In this document: one piece after another, positions 34,936 through 47,329 of the stretch
Numbering within the stretch: position 1 is the stretch's first letter
Layout of the letters: the number at the start of each line of letters is the position of its first letter
NCBI RefSeq assembly: GCF_947179515.1
Contig: NC_067477.1
Coordinates: 69,816,801-69,880,800 of the forward strand
From: Apodemus sylvaticus
Taxonomy: Eukaryota; Chordata; Mammalia; Rodentia; Muridae
Length of the DNA: 64,000 nt
Reading direction: 5' to 3'
Notes under the pieces: model-generated
The model's input: the letters and a program-made list of their open reading frames with translations, nothing else
What the model was told of the DNA's origin: nothing
Databases searched by the model: none
Program-made: the position numbers and the translations under genes

Positions 34936-36809
34936 CTGGAAAAAAAATAATGTTAACAGCCTCTTCCCTTAAAGATACCTTCATTTATTTGCTGATTTGC
35001 CATCTTTGAATCTCCAGTTACTAAGAACATTTTCAGAGAAAATACTTATAGCGTAAGGACACTGCTTGGCTTTGGTTTACTTGTTTGCTTCATTCTCTAG
35101 ATAAAAATGCGACCTCTGAAGAGCACAGTCCCCATTTCTTTTGCACAGAAACCTTATGCTCTTTATCCCTTAAAATAAAATTTACAATTTTAACCTTAAC
35201 CCTATAATTCATAATTTTCTTAGGAAGAAAACATTCCCGAATTTGTTCTCTAATAAGCTTCCCTTTTCTCTAACTCCAATGATGCTCTGTTGTTTCTTGC
35301 ATTGGAGAGCGCAGGGGTCTTATTGCAGTCAACCAGTCCATGCTGCGCCCTTCCGTAGCTGCCTCTCAAGTCTCCTGTACTCTTCTATCCAAGCCCAAAG
35401 CTGGAGTCCAGGAGGCTTAGCACAGTTCCTCCAATTTCCACTTAAAAGCCCCTGGCATATGCTCGGTCTCTGCACCTGCAAGCCTATGCAGCTTTCTGAT
35501 TTTCTTTTTCATTATTTATTATTGCACATTCCGCTTCTTCCCTGTACACAATTTGTTTTCTTTTGTTTCAGTCCTGATGTAATCAAATGCATAACTGATT
35601 ACGCAGGGCCAGAATAGACTGGGCATGAGAATAGTTTTCTGTATTGGTCCGTAGACCTTTCCAGCGTAGAAGAACACAAGGACTTTCCAAGGAGTAGAGA
35701 CAATTATCTCTTTCATGTTAAAAATAGCATGTACCATGGGTGCACCTTGATAAAATCTGGTGAGTCACTGAATAGTCAACCCAGTGGCAGTGTTTCTGAT
35801 AATGTGACACCAAAGGCCATCAAGGGGAAATTCCATTAGCCAATGGCTCCTCACGACTTCACACTTCAAGCTTCTGTTTCTACAGCCTCGTTTCCATACT
35901 TTTGATGGGCATCTTTTGTTTCTACATACCCGTAACAGAGCCCCAGAGTCTATTGTCCTTGCAAGTAGAATTTCTAGGGCATTTTAAAGTCATATTTACT
36001 GAAATTTCATAAGGTTTAGAATATTGACCTCCTTGAGGGACATTAGGATATTAAAATATGCCACCAAAATAAGAATCAATCAAATAGGCGTCATCTGTTA
36101 GGGGTGACGTGAGTAGGGGCGAACAGGATGGAAGATTCCCTATGTAAGATGTATTGAATGACTGACTTATTACACCACTAGCATGTGTTTGTAAAAAATG
36201 AAGATAATAAAAATAAAATAAAGAGCAGATGTTTTATGTAAGTGTTATGAATTATTACAAAAGGATTTATTCTCACCTGCTTACATTTGCTATGACGAGA
36301 GTAAGGCGGACAAGCAAAGGAGAAAATCAGAAGGCCATGGATCCCAAAAAGGGGTAAGAGAACTCAGTCCTCTCCAGGGCCTAAATCAAAGCACTGGAGT
36401 GATTTCAAATGTCTTTAAAATGATTTAATATAGTGAGTTGAGATACATTCCATTAGATATAATTAGACCTAGACAGGAAAGGTGGCTCTGGGAAGCTAAT
36501 GAAATATCATTAAGGCTGAACACAAGATTGTTGATTAGGATAAAGCTAATCCTGATTAGGATAAACAAGATAGGAGCTAGAGATCTTATTTTTCTTCTTA
36601 TTTATTTTATGACTGAAGAAGAGGTGTGCTACCTTCCCTTCAGAGGAAAGAAAAATGCACATTCTATTAAAACATTCTATCACAATAATGTTTTTTGCCA
36701 GGTTTTGAAAGGCATTTGCCTTGAGAAATGTATCTATTAGCGTAAAAGCCATGAACACAATTTGAATTGGCTTGTTTCTGCTTTTACAGCAATGTAGAAC
36801 TGTAAGGTC
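34936..36809. other. Unique sequence; longest plus-strand frame of this part at 35243-35617
   Basis: The 124-codon frame is Leu/Ser/Pro/Cys-rich, starts without a recognisable context and resembles no known family. Its neighbours show no retroposon poly-A and no convincing exon borders. Other frames are shorter. Confidence 0.35.
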
Positions 36810-37262
36810 CCTGCTGCCTCTGGTTGCTCCCTCCCTGCCTTATGTTGTCCCACACTGAGGCCCACCCTGCCCTCTACTTCAGCACATTGGTTTTCAAATC
36901 ACCAGTGCTGATTCACCACCAAGAAAAGGCTCTTTTTCCTCCCTCAAGCCCCACTCTGTCTAGGGAAAGGTCAGGTTTTGACCGGTGTACTTCTATTTTG
37001 CTGCTTTGGTCAATTCTTGCCAATTTTCCTGAGTAGATTGTTTCAACCACAGTTTTTATACTCCCTTGAATCTTTCAAAGGTGTGATTTTATTTTACTTG
37101 TGATATTACTTGATTATGTTCTCTATCTTCTTTGGGACTTTGTATAGACAAATTGTGTCTGGCTTTGTTTACAATTCCTTTCCCCAACAGAGTGGTATAT
37201 GGTTTGTACCATATGGAAGGTACTCAGTAAACATTTGACAACTTAAAGATTGAATGAACAAA
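36810..37262 (+). repeat. L2 LINE fragment, 3' end
   Basis: The 3' end is the clearest part: 'ggaaggtactcagtaaacat' followed by 'ttgacaact…gattgaatgaa', the usual L2 ending (tactcaataaatatttgttgaatgaa type). The upstream 'ccctctacttcagcac' and 'ctccctcaagccccactctg' fit L2 loosely. Confidence 0.5.
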
Positions 37263-37411
37263 AGCGGGGATGACTTTCACATTTTGATTGAAATCTTACA
37301 GATGTGATCATTAGTTCTAGTTTTGAGAGAGATAGAGATGGCTACAGTATCCTCGCCATGAAAATTTGATGCGAACTTGAAAACTATAATAGTAAATGTG
37401 TCTATTCTTTA

Positions 37412-37413
<2 letters not shown>

Positions 37414-37453
<40 letters not shown>
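37414..37453. repeat. (CA)n microsatellite
   Basis: About 19 uninterrupted CA units. The reverse frame over it (37317-37499) is an artefact. Confidence 0.95.
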
Positions 37454-37454
<1 letters not shown>

Positions 37455-39399
37455 CAATGATAACCTACAAATTGTTAGTCTAGATGCACTTGTAAACAAC
37501 TCAGTTCTGTTTCTGGTTCATCCATTGTTCCTCTAGCTATCTCCAAATCTTATTTGTAAGTATTGAATCATAACTTTAAAATTAGCTATTGACCAGCAGA
37601 AGTGAATATTGATAGAAACAAACTAATGTACAAAGTCAACTAAATTTTGAGATTTAGGAAGCATTACTGAAATAGTGGAACCAGAAGTCCCACGAAGACA
37701 TGTAAGTTCATAAAGCATATTAGAGCATTGCTCTTTACTCTATACTTCTATATGATAACATTTCTTCTCTGACATTAGTCCATGTTTTTCTCTAGCATAA
37801 TAACTACAATTACACATATTGTCACCTATTTATATATATAACAATATTAGGAATATGGAACCAGTTCTCTTCATTGTATACTCCACCAGTGACCAAGCAA
37901 AATGCTTTTTTAGTTCAAAACTTTGTTACTTCAAAGCTCACACACCAAATGAACATTTTCAAAGTCTGCCAAACACCTAAAGAAACTTTATCGCATCATC
38001 ATCCTAGTATAGCAACTTATGTCCTGATAGGCTAACTTTCCATATAAAAACTGTGTCCATGAATATAGAATAATGTAGATACCATTTGTCTGTTTTGATA
38101 GGAAAGATGTTTGATTGTGTTATATGTGCTGGATAGATATTTCTTCCCCTGTACCACTTGCTGTATTTCAAACTCTGGTATTTTTAAAGATACATAGATT
38201 TTTTTTTGTCTGATAGACATTGGCACTCCTTTATTTTAAATAACTTAAAACATAAATGCAAAACATTGCTGGGCAGAATATGAAGTCCTTGCAAACACTA
38301 GTCTCTACCCAACTCAGAGAGAAAAGCACTATTTGTATGGTTTGCATGTAAATCAGTAAGCTTAATGGTGTATTCCAGCTCTCCTGAGAACTAACATAAA
38401 GCAATGTATAAACTGTATGGCGTATTGCTCTCGCAAAAGCTAATAAACATGGCTTCATAACACGCCATTCTTTAAAATAGCACCTTCTGCTATTATTTGG
38501 TTTCACATATGTATTCCTACAACCTTCGGACTTAAAACAGACCTTTTAAAATTAGCCACTATACTTAGTAGTTAATTTTTTTACCTTCTTTACTTGTGTT
38601 TAGAAAAATACACTCATTGAATATTATAATGTTTCAACAAAAATATTTGACATTCTTTCCCAGTGCCTATAGTAGCAACACCAAGAACATATGCCTTTGT
38701 CTATTTTTACTAATGCTTTCCAGTATGATGTTGTTCTAACTCATTCATCTAATCTGGCTTCAACTATCTCCCAGCTCCAAGAAGGCTTCCAAGGCCAGAG
38801 ATAAATTAATAATACTCTGTTCAGGGTAGTACTTTCTAAAATTACTTTCAATTTAATAATTAAAGGAGGACTGGTGATGTCTTTGTGTCATATGAAGCTT
38901 TTTGTTTCTAGTGAATGCTACAAATTTAAATAGACAATAAAACAACTAGATAGAGCCCTCCTTATTTGTTTTGCACATAATTCATATATACCTTAATTCC
39001 TAAAGCAAGCATTTGTACTTTGACCATGACTTACACAGCAAGCTTCCCATAATTCCTTGCTCTTCACAGTTATACAGAATTGCAAGCTGCTCTTACATGG
39101 CCCAGTCCTCACTAAAATAAATTGATTGCCAGAGTTTCCTGGAAAGGCTATAGCTTCATTTTCCAGTCTGAAAACAATTAATAAAGTACTCAGCAGTGAG
39201 TCTCAAATAACACAAGGCAACTTGACCTTGGCAGAATGCACACTTCATTTAACTAAGAATGATATTCCCTTTTGAGTTTCTCCTTATTAAAGTCAGCAAT
39301 AATATGCTCATTCAAGCCTTATGCTGAAAACTAAACCCAGTACCTGGGCTTCACTTCTTTAACTTCTAAATGATTCAAGTTTGGGATGCTTTACAAAGA
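37454..39399. other. AT-rich unique sequence
   Basis: No repeat or exon recognised over about 1.9 kb. The reverse frames at 38032-38226 and 38231-38506 have no recognisable product. Confidence 0.4.
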
Positions 39400-39576
39400 A
39401 AACGGGAAGCCACAGAACTGGCTTAGTCGTTTAGAGTACTTAATGTTCTTGCACAGTAACTGGGGTTGGTTCCCAGCACACACATCAAGTGGCTCCAACC
39501 TCCTATAAATCCAGGTCCAGGGCATCCAACATCTTCTAGCTTTTTCAGGTACCTGCAGACATTCAGTACACATAAA

Positions 39577-39579
<3 letters not shown>
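39400..39579 (+). repeat. B3-type SINE ending in a (CA)n tail
   Basis: The head 'agaactggcttagtcgttta' is degraded. The body is clearer: 'ggttggttcccagcacacac', 'atcaagtggctccaacctcc', 'tataaatccaggtccagggc', 'atccaacatcttct' and 'aggtacctgcagacattcag'. The CA microsatellite directly follows, as often happens at B3 tails. Confidence 0.65.

Positions 39580-39622
<43 letters not shown>
39580..39622. repeat. (CA)n microsatellite
   Basis: About 21 CA units joined to the preceding SINE. The three frames across it are artefacts. Confidence 0.95.
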
Positions 39623-39624
<2 letters not shown>

Positions 39625-40019
39625 TCAATCAATCAACAAGAAAATTAGATGACAGACAACCATTTCCAGAATAGTCTAAACTAATATTCTGTTAAAATCA
39701 TAGTCATTTTTACAAACAAAAATTTTATCTCCAAGAATTAATAACCACAATAGGGAAATTACAATCTGTCAATTAGATTGAAATCTCTGACTGTTATTTG
39801 TCTATAGAAAGACACAGAGTACATTCATCTCACTGTTTACCTTCTAAAAGACTGGAAGCAAGAGCCAGTGCCTAGCTCATAAAAAGCAATAATGATTTTT
39901 TTGTAATATATGGGAAGATATAATAGAGAAAGTGGGCTTTGAACTCATACTTAAAGTTTAGTTAAAACTGAGATGAATCCGAAGGAATACAAACATTCCA
40001 GATGTAGTCAAGAGCACAA
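39623..40019. other. AT-rich unique sequence
   Basis: Nothing recognised. Confidence 0.4.
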
Positions 40020-40225
40020 TAGCAGCTAACCCTGAGTGTCTACTATGCCATAGCTAACCTATGAGCATCTATCTGCATGCCAGTGCCAGCTAGTGTGACA
40101 GCCCTGTGAACTGGGCACTCATTATCCCCACTGGGTCGACAAGGAAATCAAAGCTGAACCAGGCTGAGCGGCTTGCCCAGGCTGCCTCAGCCAAGTCTGT
40201 GCTAAATCTGAGATGTAATGGCTAT
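40020..40225 (+). repeat. MIR SINE
   Basis: The core and LINE-like tail of MIR are visible: 'gtgtctactatgcca', 'cagccctgtgaactgggcac', 'tcattatccccac', 'aaggaaatcaaagctgaacc', 'gcggcttgcccaggctgcc' and 'agtctgtgctaaatctgaga'. Divergence is typical of a mammal-wide repeat. Confidence 0.7.
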
Positions 40226-40799
40226 TTAAGCACAGAAGCAAGTTACTTGCAAACAGTATATTTTACTGGCCAAAATATTCTTTTAGAGTTTGTAGGACAG
40301 ACAGGGAATTTCACAACTATTGATGGAGGCTGAGTAGGACATACGGACCCACAGGCTGGAGTACGGGCTGCATTGGAAATACAAAATTCTTCAAAATTGA
40401 AATAAAGAGCTATGGAAGATTAATGAGCATGCATCCAAAGCTGGAGGAAGACTTAGATTTGTGCTGACTTAGAGGAAGACAGCAGAAGTCAAGAGAGGCT
40501 CGATAAGCTTAGGAAAACACTTCTTAAGCTTTTGGCAACTATGTACTTGGTAGGTTTTGCTGCAATAACAAATAAAAGCAACTGTCCACATCCTGGATGT
40601 GCTGCATGCCTGGTAAGGACGGTTACGTGTGAGCCGAAGGTCATCTCTGTCTGCCGTCTTCATCTTGGATTCAGGACCAGTCTCTGTGTGGACATGCCAT
40701 TCTTAGGGCAGAAAGAAACGTTTCAGAAGATGAAGTATGCCTCTCAAGGCCTGTGCCCACCTGTCATTATCCAAAGAAAGCTCAAATAGAGAGGGGCAT
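40226..40799. other. Unique sequence
   Basis: Two frames on opposite strands (40469-40663 reverse, 40532-40789 plus) overlap. Neither resembles a known protein. Confidence 0.4.
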
Positions 40800-41010
40800 C
40801 CTCCTCTGCAGGACGGAAGGGGAGCGAGCCATGGGAGCAATCGTAATCCGCCAGAGAACGCCTGTGCTCTTCGCAGATACTGTCATTGCACATTAAAGCG
40901 ACAGTGAACTGCAGCATTTCATAGGGCAGGTGGTTCTCTCGTTGTCCTTAAATAGAGAACCCTGTCCTAATGACAACAGCCGCTGTTCTATTTCTACATT
41001 TTCCATGCAC
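40800..41010. promoter_or_regulatory. Candidate conserved noncoding block
   Basis: This block has more CpGs than its surroundings and no recognised transposon. It contains an 8-bp inverted pair (ggttctct at 40932-40939, agagaacc at 40954-40961). Suggested by composition only. Confidence 0.2.
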
Positions 41011-43098
41011 TGTCCATGTGTGACTACAGTGTTACTGTCCTGTGCTTAAAATTTCACAAAAACTGAAATGTGAATCAAAGACATCCTGAACAAATTGATG
41101 GATAAGGGACAAGTGCTTTATGCATAGTTTCTCACAATTCAGATGAAATCTAAAGGGAAGATGTAGACTCAGAAAGAAGCCAGGGAACGTGAGTTCACAC
41201 TTACCTCTTTTTCTGTCCAAGGAGACATTGTTTAGGATAACTTGATGTTGTTGAACTAGTAATTCTGGTAAAATACATGTGATACAAATGAGTAGAACTA
41301 ATGTAACTACATTTTCTTGCTACCATGTCACCTCAAAACCAAAAGCAGTCAAATCAAATGAGTAATGTGATATGTTGCTGGAACACCACTTCCAAGCCTT
41401 TTCTAGAACACTGCTTCGAAGTCTTTCTCTAAATTTTGTTCTCTAGGAGTTAAAAGTCTGAATCTTCTTCATGCTGTTTGTCTGTTTATTTGGGGAAGAA
41501 GGTGTTTTTTTTTTCTTTTTTCTTTTTTGCTTCGGTCTCCTGTCCCTTCTAGTTATTTGTGACCCCCAAGACCTTTCCAGTAGCTCCTTCTTGGTTCAAA
41601 GCCTATCCCCGTTGATCTCCTTCTCTGCTCCTGATCAAGCTCTCTGCTTGGATTCTTAGATATGCTGTAGATGTGTTTCTGGAAATTTTCCAGTTCATCC
41701 AAACAAAGGTTAGTGGAGACAAGAATATTGCCAGAAAAGATCAATTGTTGCCTGTTGTACTATTTGAAGATTGTCTTCTCCATTTAACGAGGAACCCCAA
41801 GTTTTCTCAGAACAGAACTTAGAAGTCCAGGAAAGGCAGCATATTGGGACATGTGACAAGTATCAGATATTTGGTATGCACTTGCATAAAACATGAAGAG
41901 ACAAATGCACAAATGAGCTCACCGGTCACTCCATCAGGTAAGTCCATTCTGTGCAATGCACTTTCTTTTTAATGTAAAAAAATCCAAAAATGCTATTTTC
42001 TGTTTATCAGGGCAAGTAATAAAAGATTGGTACATAGAGAAACAGATGCCCCAGTGTTGACATTACTCCCTGCTCTCCATGATTACTTTGTCAGTTTAGT
42101 GCATGTATGTGTATGTGTATGGTCACATTCACCCACTGCCTTCTCTCTCTCTCCCCCCACTTCACTGATCCCCTTATCTTTCCTCATTATTTTAAAAACA
42201 AACGTTTATTACCCAAGATTAGGGAAGTAGACTTAATACTTAATGCAAATTTCTATCTGAGGAAAAGAAATTTGTCTATCATTTTCTAAACTGCTTTCCT
42301 CTAACTACTGAAGAACATTATTAAGCTGCTATCAAGATCTAAAATACCTTGCTTGGTACTATAATGATCTATGCCATGTACTCATGCTCCTAGGGGAACA
42401 CTGGCAGCTCACAGCATTTTGAATTAGCTCTCTAAAATAAGCTAAACGGACAAGCAAAAATGTTGCTGTGAACCTCTGGGTTATTTTCAAACATCTCACT
42501 TATGTGGCAACTTTAATAGCTTGTCCTAAGCTTGTTTAGTAGAGGAACACAAATGGTTTCACAGCCTGGATGTTACTGTGGAATGATAGTGTGGAGTTCA
42601 GCTGCAGTGACGGATTCTAAAAGTGGATGTAGACTCTCCTCACCTTATGCTGCCATTGTTGCTCTTGATCAATAAAACTATTTATCTTGGTCTTGTATGA
42701 ATACACAACAGTAATATATAGTGTTTACTAACTCTATTTTGCTATATTTGAAAAAAAACTATTTACAAGCTTACAAATCTAATCTTTAAAAATATATTGT
42801 CAATTATAAAATTCAATCACAAAATCATTAAGTTATCCAAGAAGGCATTCTGAAAAAGGAGAAAATTGGAAAATATAAAACCTGTCATTAGAATATCATT
42901 AGTTTATTTGAATAACCAAAAGAGTGGTGGTAATCTTAATCTTATAGCAAATATAAGGTGCTCAAGGAAAAGTTTTCTAAAAATATAAACAAATAATAGA
43001 TTATTTCAAGCACAATGTGAGACTTTAGTCAAAGAAACATTAATAAACCTCTCAAAACAGGAAATTATCTTTGAAAAATTAGATATAGAATATATCAT
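41011..43098. other. Unique sequence
   Basis: A poly-pyrimidine block lies at 41504-41528. The region from 42680 to 43095 is strongly AT-rich. No gene or clear transposon is seen. The frames at 42027-42230 and 42107-42289 run through a C/T-rich stretch and are unrecognised. Confidence 0.4.
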
Positions 43099-43318
43099 TT
43101 TAAAAATGATTTATTTTTATTTAATTTGTATATTTTTCTCACATGTGATTATGTGTACCATATATGTGCAGTGCCCACAGGGGATAGAAGAGAGCATTGG
43201 ACTCCCTGGAACTGGAGTTATAGACAGTTGTGGGCTGCCATGTCAGTGCTGGGAACTAAACCCCGTCTTCTACGAGAACGGAAGTGCTCCTAACTGCTGA
43301 GCCATCTCTCTAGCCCAG
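43099..43318 (-). repeat. B3-type SINE, reverse orientation
   Basis: The plus strand shows the complement of the tail (aaaaatgatttatttttatt), a body with 'gatagaagagagcattggac', 'tccctggaactggagttata' and 'ggctgccatgtcagtgctgg', and ends with the complement of the head, 'taactgctgagccatctctc'. The frame at 43106-43300 is its shadow. Confidence 0.8.
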
Positions 43319-43504
43319 AACGCATATTTCTTGATATTACATATAAATTCATGCAATTCATATCTTTCTATACAATCTTTGAATTTTTTAAAACTTTGCA
43401 TAAGCTATTATGAGTAGAAATGAGACTAGAAAGGCATATTATGCATTAGCATGTCAGCCATCTTAGCCATCCAGTGGTAAGACCTCTTTATTTTGCTTAT
43501 GCCA

Positions 43505-43570
43505 TTCCTAGGGATTGAACCAGGATCTCCCACAGGCTAGGCAAGCACCCTACCATGGAGCCTCAGTCCA
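43505..43570 (-). repeat. B4/ID-related SINE fragment, reverse orientation
   Basis: 'gggattgaaccaggatctcc' and 'aggctaggcaagcaccctac' followed by 'catggagcctcag' is the complement of an ID/B4 tRNA-like head. Confidence 0.6.
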
Positions 43571-46254
43571 CTTTTTATAGCTCATTGACTTCCCATATTG
43601 TCTTCTTTGAATATCTATTATTTTAAATACCACAAAATAAATCATTTTACAATCGGAAAAGAATTAACCAACTCCTTTATATCAGAAAAAGGCTTCATTG
43701 TTTAGCAGATGTAACCATGCTGTGTGGAAAGGGCTAACCTTCTACTTCAGACTTCAAGTAATAGTAAAGACTCTGCTATCAGGTAATAATTTCACATCTG
43801 TGGGAGTCATTGCTTGTTCTTAGGTCGTAGTCAGTGACAGCTTTGATAAGAGTTGTTTCTCCCTGGTGTGAAAGTACCCTGTCTTTTCCTTCTGCACTAC
43901 TGTACAAAGTATTACAAAAATGTCTCAGAAAGCAAAACCCATGGTGATGCCCAACTGTCTTGAATTAACAGCTTTTTCATCAAACTCTATGACTATTGTA
44001 TTATATTGCCTTTTTCCACAATAGCAACAGGAGGTGATTTCTAATCTACGGCTCTTATACCGGAAAGAAGATCATTCATTTTCCAAATGTGAACAATACA
44101 GTGAGCTGCATACTCTCTATTCTGCAACTTTATTTCTAATTTTAATATAAAAATGGCTCAGAGTAAATCCAATAGGTTTATGAAACAAAATCTTTTTAAA
44201 GCTTACATTTAAAATAAAGTGAGATCTTCATTTAAAAATTTTGCACATTAAATTGGGACAAGTTTATATAATGGTGACCGGAAGAGGTAGTTACATACAG
44301 CTTATATATAGCTTTGATACAATACATACAGCTTACATACATACACTACAGCTTATATATAGGAACTGAGATATTCAGTACATTATAAAATAGTATATTT
44401 CTAGGTATCACACAGAAGTAGTCACATGAACCTAGCCATTGGAAAATACTTTTTTTCCTCTTATGTCAAGTGATTATTCAGTGAATTATGGCAAAGAATC
44501 ACCATTCTTTTTTAAAGTCACAATTTCAAGTCGTATTTAAGTGCAGATTTGTGTTTAGAAATCTGTGTCCTTCTGCCTCCCTGCTCCATAGATGCTTTCA
44601 TGCAACCGTTTGCACTGGAACACACTGCTTTTGTATGTTCAGCTCCGGAGAGAAGCAATGCTACAATCATCTCTCACATTCAAAAGGAGTCCCACCAATA
44701 GCTGGCCATAGAGAGACGCAGGGGAACAGTTAGTGGGCTCCTTTGACAGGCTCCTAGGGGTCGCTGTCTCTTCTCATGTAGTTGGAAGAGAAGGAAGAAA
44801 GAAGAAAGATACTTCTTGGTGAAGACACGACAGATGCATGCAAAGCTTGCCCTTTATAAGGGGTCTTCTGTCTTAACACAGAAGAACCTCCTTCCTTTTA
44901 AATGCTTTCGCCCTGTTTTTCCATGGTCCAAGGTAAAATGGTTTTCTGGAACCATTCACCCAGCCCTAATGTAGCAGAAGACTTCAAGAGCAGTTTGTGT
45001 CTACTAACAGCTCTGAGGAGACCCTTGAAATTTTAATAAAGACCCATCAACCTATCAGTAGAACATGTAATTTTATGTCCATTACTTCCTGGTGCCCGAC
45101 TGTAGAGTTTGCATGGTTACACCTCAATTAAACATTGAATTAAAGTTAATATAATTTAAATAAAGAATTCAATAAAAAGTTGAGGTTCTATTCTTAATAG
45201 CATCTGTCCCCTTTAATGACAGCTATGGTTATTACCACCAGGTGACCGACAGACATGACCCTTTCCTCGCGGAGGAACCTGGCTACACAGTTAGTTATTT
45301 AGCAGTGATGAGCACTGGGTAAGAGGCTGTTATTTAACTGGACACCTTTACTTCCCATTCTATTGCCTCCATTATTTTAAAATTGCTGAATTTTTTCTAC
45401 TATAGTTTTTTTTATATATATTTCTAAAAAAGAAGGTAGCTAGAATCTGCACTCACTTCTCTTTCTGTACTGCCAACTTCATTATATAACTGGCAAAATC
45501 TCCAGATAAAAATAGTGTATGTTAGCTAAATCTACTCTTGTAAGCAGTGACTTCTGTCTACTAAACACTTTAATTTCTGTCATTTGTGAAAACTCTAAAG
45601 GAGGAGGAAGAAACAAGCAAAGTGTGCACGGGGACATAAATATAACTTTAACTTTTTAGTTAGGCTTTTCAGAGAGTATTACACACGGAAAGTAGAACCA
45701 AAAAGAAGACTGGTGCTGATGCGCTCATTTTTTAAGAACCTCAGTTCTTTTTCCCTTCCTGGAGAATGCCTTTGACGGGGGAACTGCTAAAGAAGAAAGA
45801 CAACAGTGGCCACTAATTTGGTTTCCTGATAGTCAGCTCTGAGAACCCTGGAAAATTCTAGTTCCATAATATAAGTTATCTCAGGAGCACTGTTTAAGGA
45901 AAAAGAATAATTTCTTCATGAGGGCTGGCATCTTTTTTTAGAGTGCTCTGCTGAATATACTGCAAGGGGTCAGCTGGCTGAGAAGTACAGCTGACAACCC
46001 AAAACATTGCATATTAATTAATGAGTGGAGTCAGGGTATTAAAAATAATTCAAATTTTGGTGGAAACTCAGGTCCAGTGATACAAAGAGGAGGGCAGAAA
46101 CGCCTCATAGACGGCTGTGATTCTGCCATGTGACCCCACTTCCATTGTTGTGTAAATTAAGTCGTTCTCTACCTAAGCAAGGGGTGGACACCCAGTTAGA
46201 GGTCTGTCCTCCTTCAGATGCAGCTTAGTCCTACAGGTTTCCGCATACTTTAGA
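43571..46254. other. Unique sequence
   Basis: About 2.7 kb with no confident repeat. A 'cagcttatatata' motif recurs at 44298 and 44349. The frame at 44488-44733 (81 codons) matches nothing known. Confidence 0.4.
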
Positions 46255-46707
46255 CTAAAGCCAAGGCCACATGCGGCCATCGCGGCATCCAGACAACCCT
46301 GAAAGCTGTCTGAAGTGTCTTCCCTTGACTGAGACAGTATCTAATCTGTGTCTTCCTGAGACACGCCAGGCAGCAATGTTAAACGTTTCACCAGATGTGA
46401 CCTGGTCTGACCACCACTGAACCAAAAAAGAGAAGTTGTCAGCAGAACATTTTTTGACATACCGAAAGGATGCAGCAAGAAGCTTTTTTGTTTTTGTTTT
46501 TTTTTTTTTATTTGTATAAAATATATTGTTCTTCCAGGCTGCAGTGAAATAGTTTCTATTTAATTGCACAGAAATCCTAAGAAGGTTACAACAGTGAAAC
46601 ATTAAAATTCTAAGGGCAACTAATAACATTAAAACTTTATAGCCCCAGATAGAATAATTTAGACAAAAACAACATGAACATATGTTTTGTGTAATAATAA
46701 CAAACAT
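46255..46707 (-). other. 150-codon reverse reading frame, no recognised product
   Basis: This is the longest frame in the window outside L1. Its middle is a Lys/Thr-rich stretch produced by a T-rich tract (46489-46513). Its N-terminal third is hydrophobic. No domain, signal peptide followed by a sensible mature chain, or known family is recognised. No exon borders are evident. I regard it as most likely accidental. Confidence 0.12.
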
Positions 46708-46739
46708 TTATAGCTGTCAAGAGAGAAAAACACAGGTTT

Positions 46740-46762
46740 ATGCACACCTTAATGGTGTGCAT
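46740..46762. other. Short perfect hairpin sequence
   Basis: Nine-base arms (atgcacacc and ggtgtgcat) surround a 5-base loop (ttaat). No following T-run or gene suggests a function. Confidence 0.7.
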
Positions 46763-47329
46763 GGGTGAGCATGAGTATATTTAAAACATAATATATTACA
46801 AAACTGACAGCAGGCATGGTTCTTCTGGGTGCTATGTTAAATCAATGAATAAATTACCAAAAGTGAGCCGTGGCTGTTTGGATGTGTAATTGAGCTTAAC
46901 GTATGTAGTGTTATTTCAAAAGAAACTGTTCAAGGAGTCCCAAGTCCAATCCATCCCAGGCAGTTTACAAACAGCAATAAATGAAACCATCGCACAGTGG
47001 GAAGGAAGTTTAGTTATACACATTACTTAAATTGAGGAAAAGTTAATTTTAATATGCTTTGCAAGAATTGAAAACAAACAGAACAATTTGCTTATGCTCA
47101 CCAAACTGGAAATTGAAATGATAATATTTGAATTTATTTTAATTATTCACTGTGTGACTCACAAAATCACTAGAAATTATCTGTCTTACTTTAAGCAAAT
47201 ACATATACAAGCCCTTCATAAATATATAGGTTTATTATTCTACTTTTTTAATTATACCATTCGAATGCCACACTTTTTCAAAAAATTATTAGGACTACAG
47301 AATATGAAATAAATTTCAAGCTTGTTTGT
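46763..47329. other. AT-rich unique sequence
   Basis: Nothing recognised. The plus frame 47088-47312 has no recognisable product. Confidence 0.4.

Noticed and set aside
35243..35617. 124-codon plus frame as a possible exon
   Set aside because: The composition is Leu/Ser/Pro-rich as expected from a pyrimidine-rich strand. A ttttgtttcag near its end could be an acceptor site, but only about 45 bases of frame follow.
37317..39632. Val/Cys- or Thr/His-repeat frames at 37317-37499 and 39391-39632
   Set aside because: They are translations of (CA)n/(GT)n microsatellites.
46489..46513. Poly-T as the tail of a reverse-oriented processed pseudogene
   Set aside because: The sequence upstream on the minus strand (46514-46700) resembles no known mRNA, and no target-site duplication is visible.
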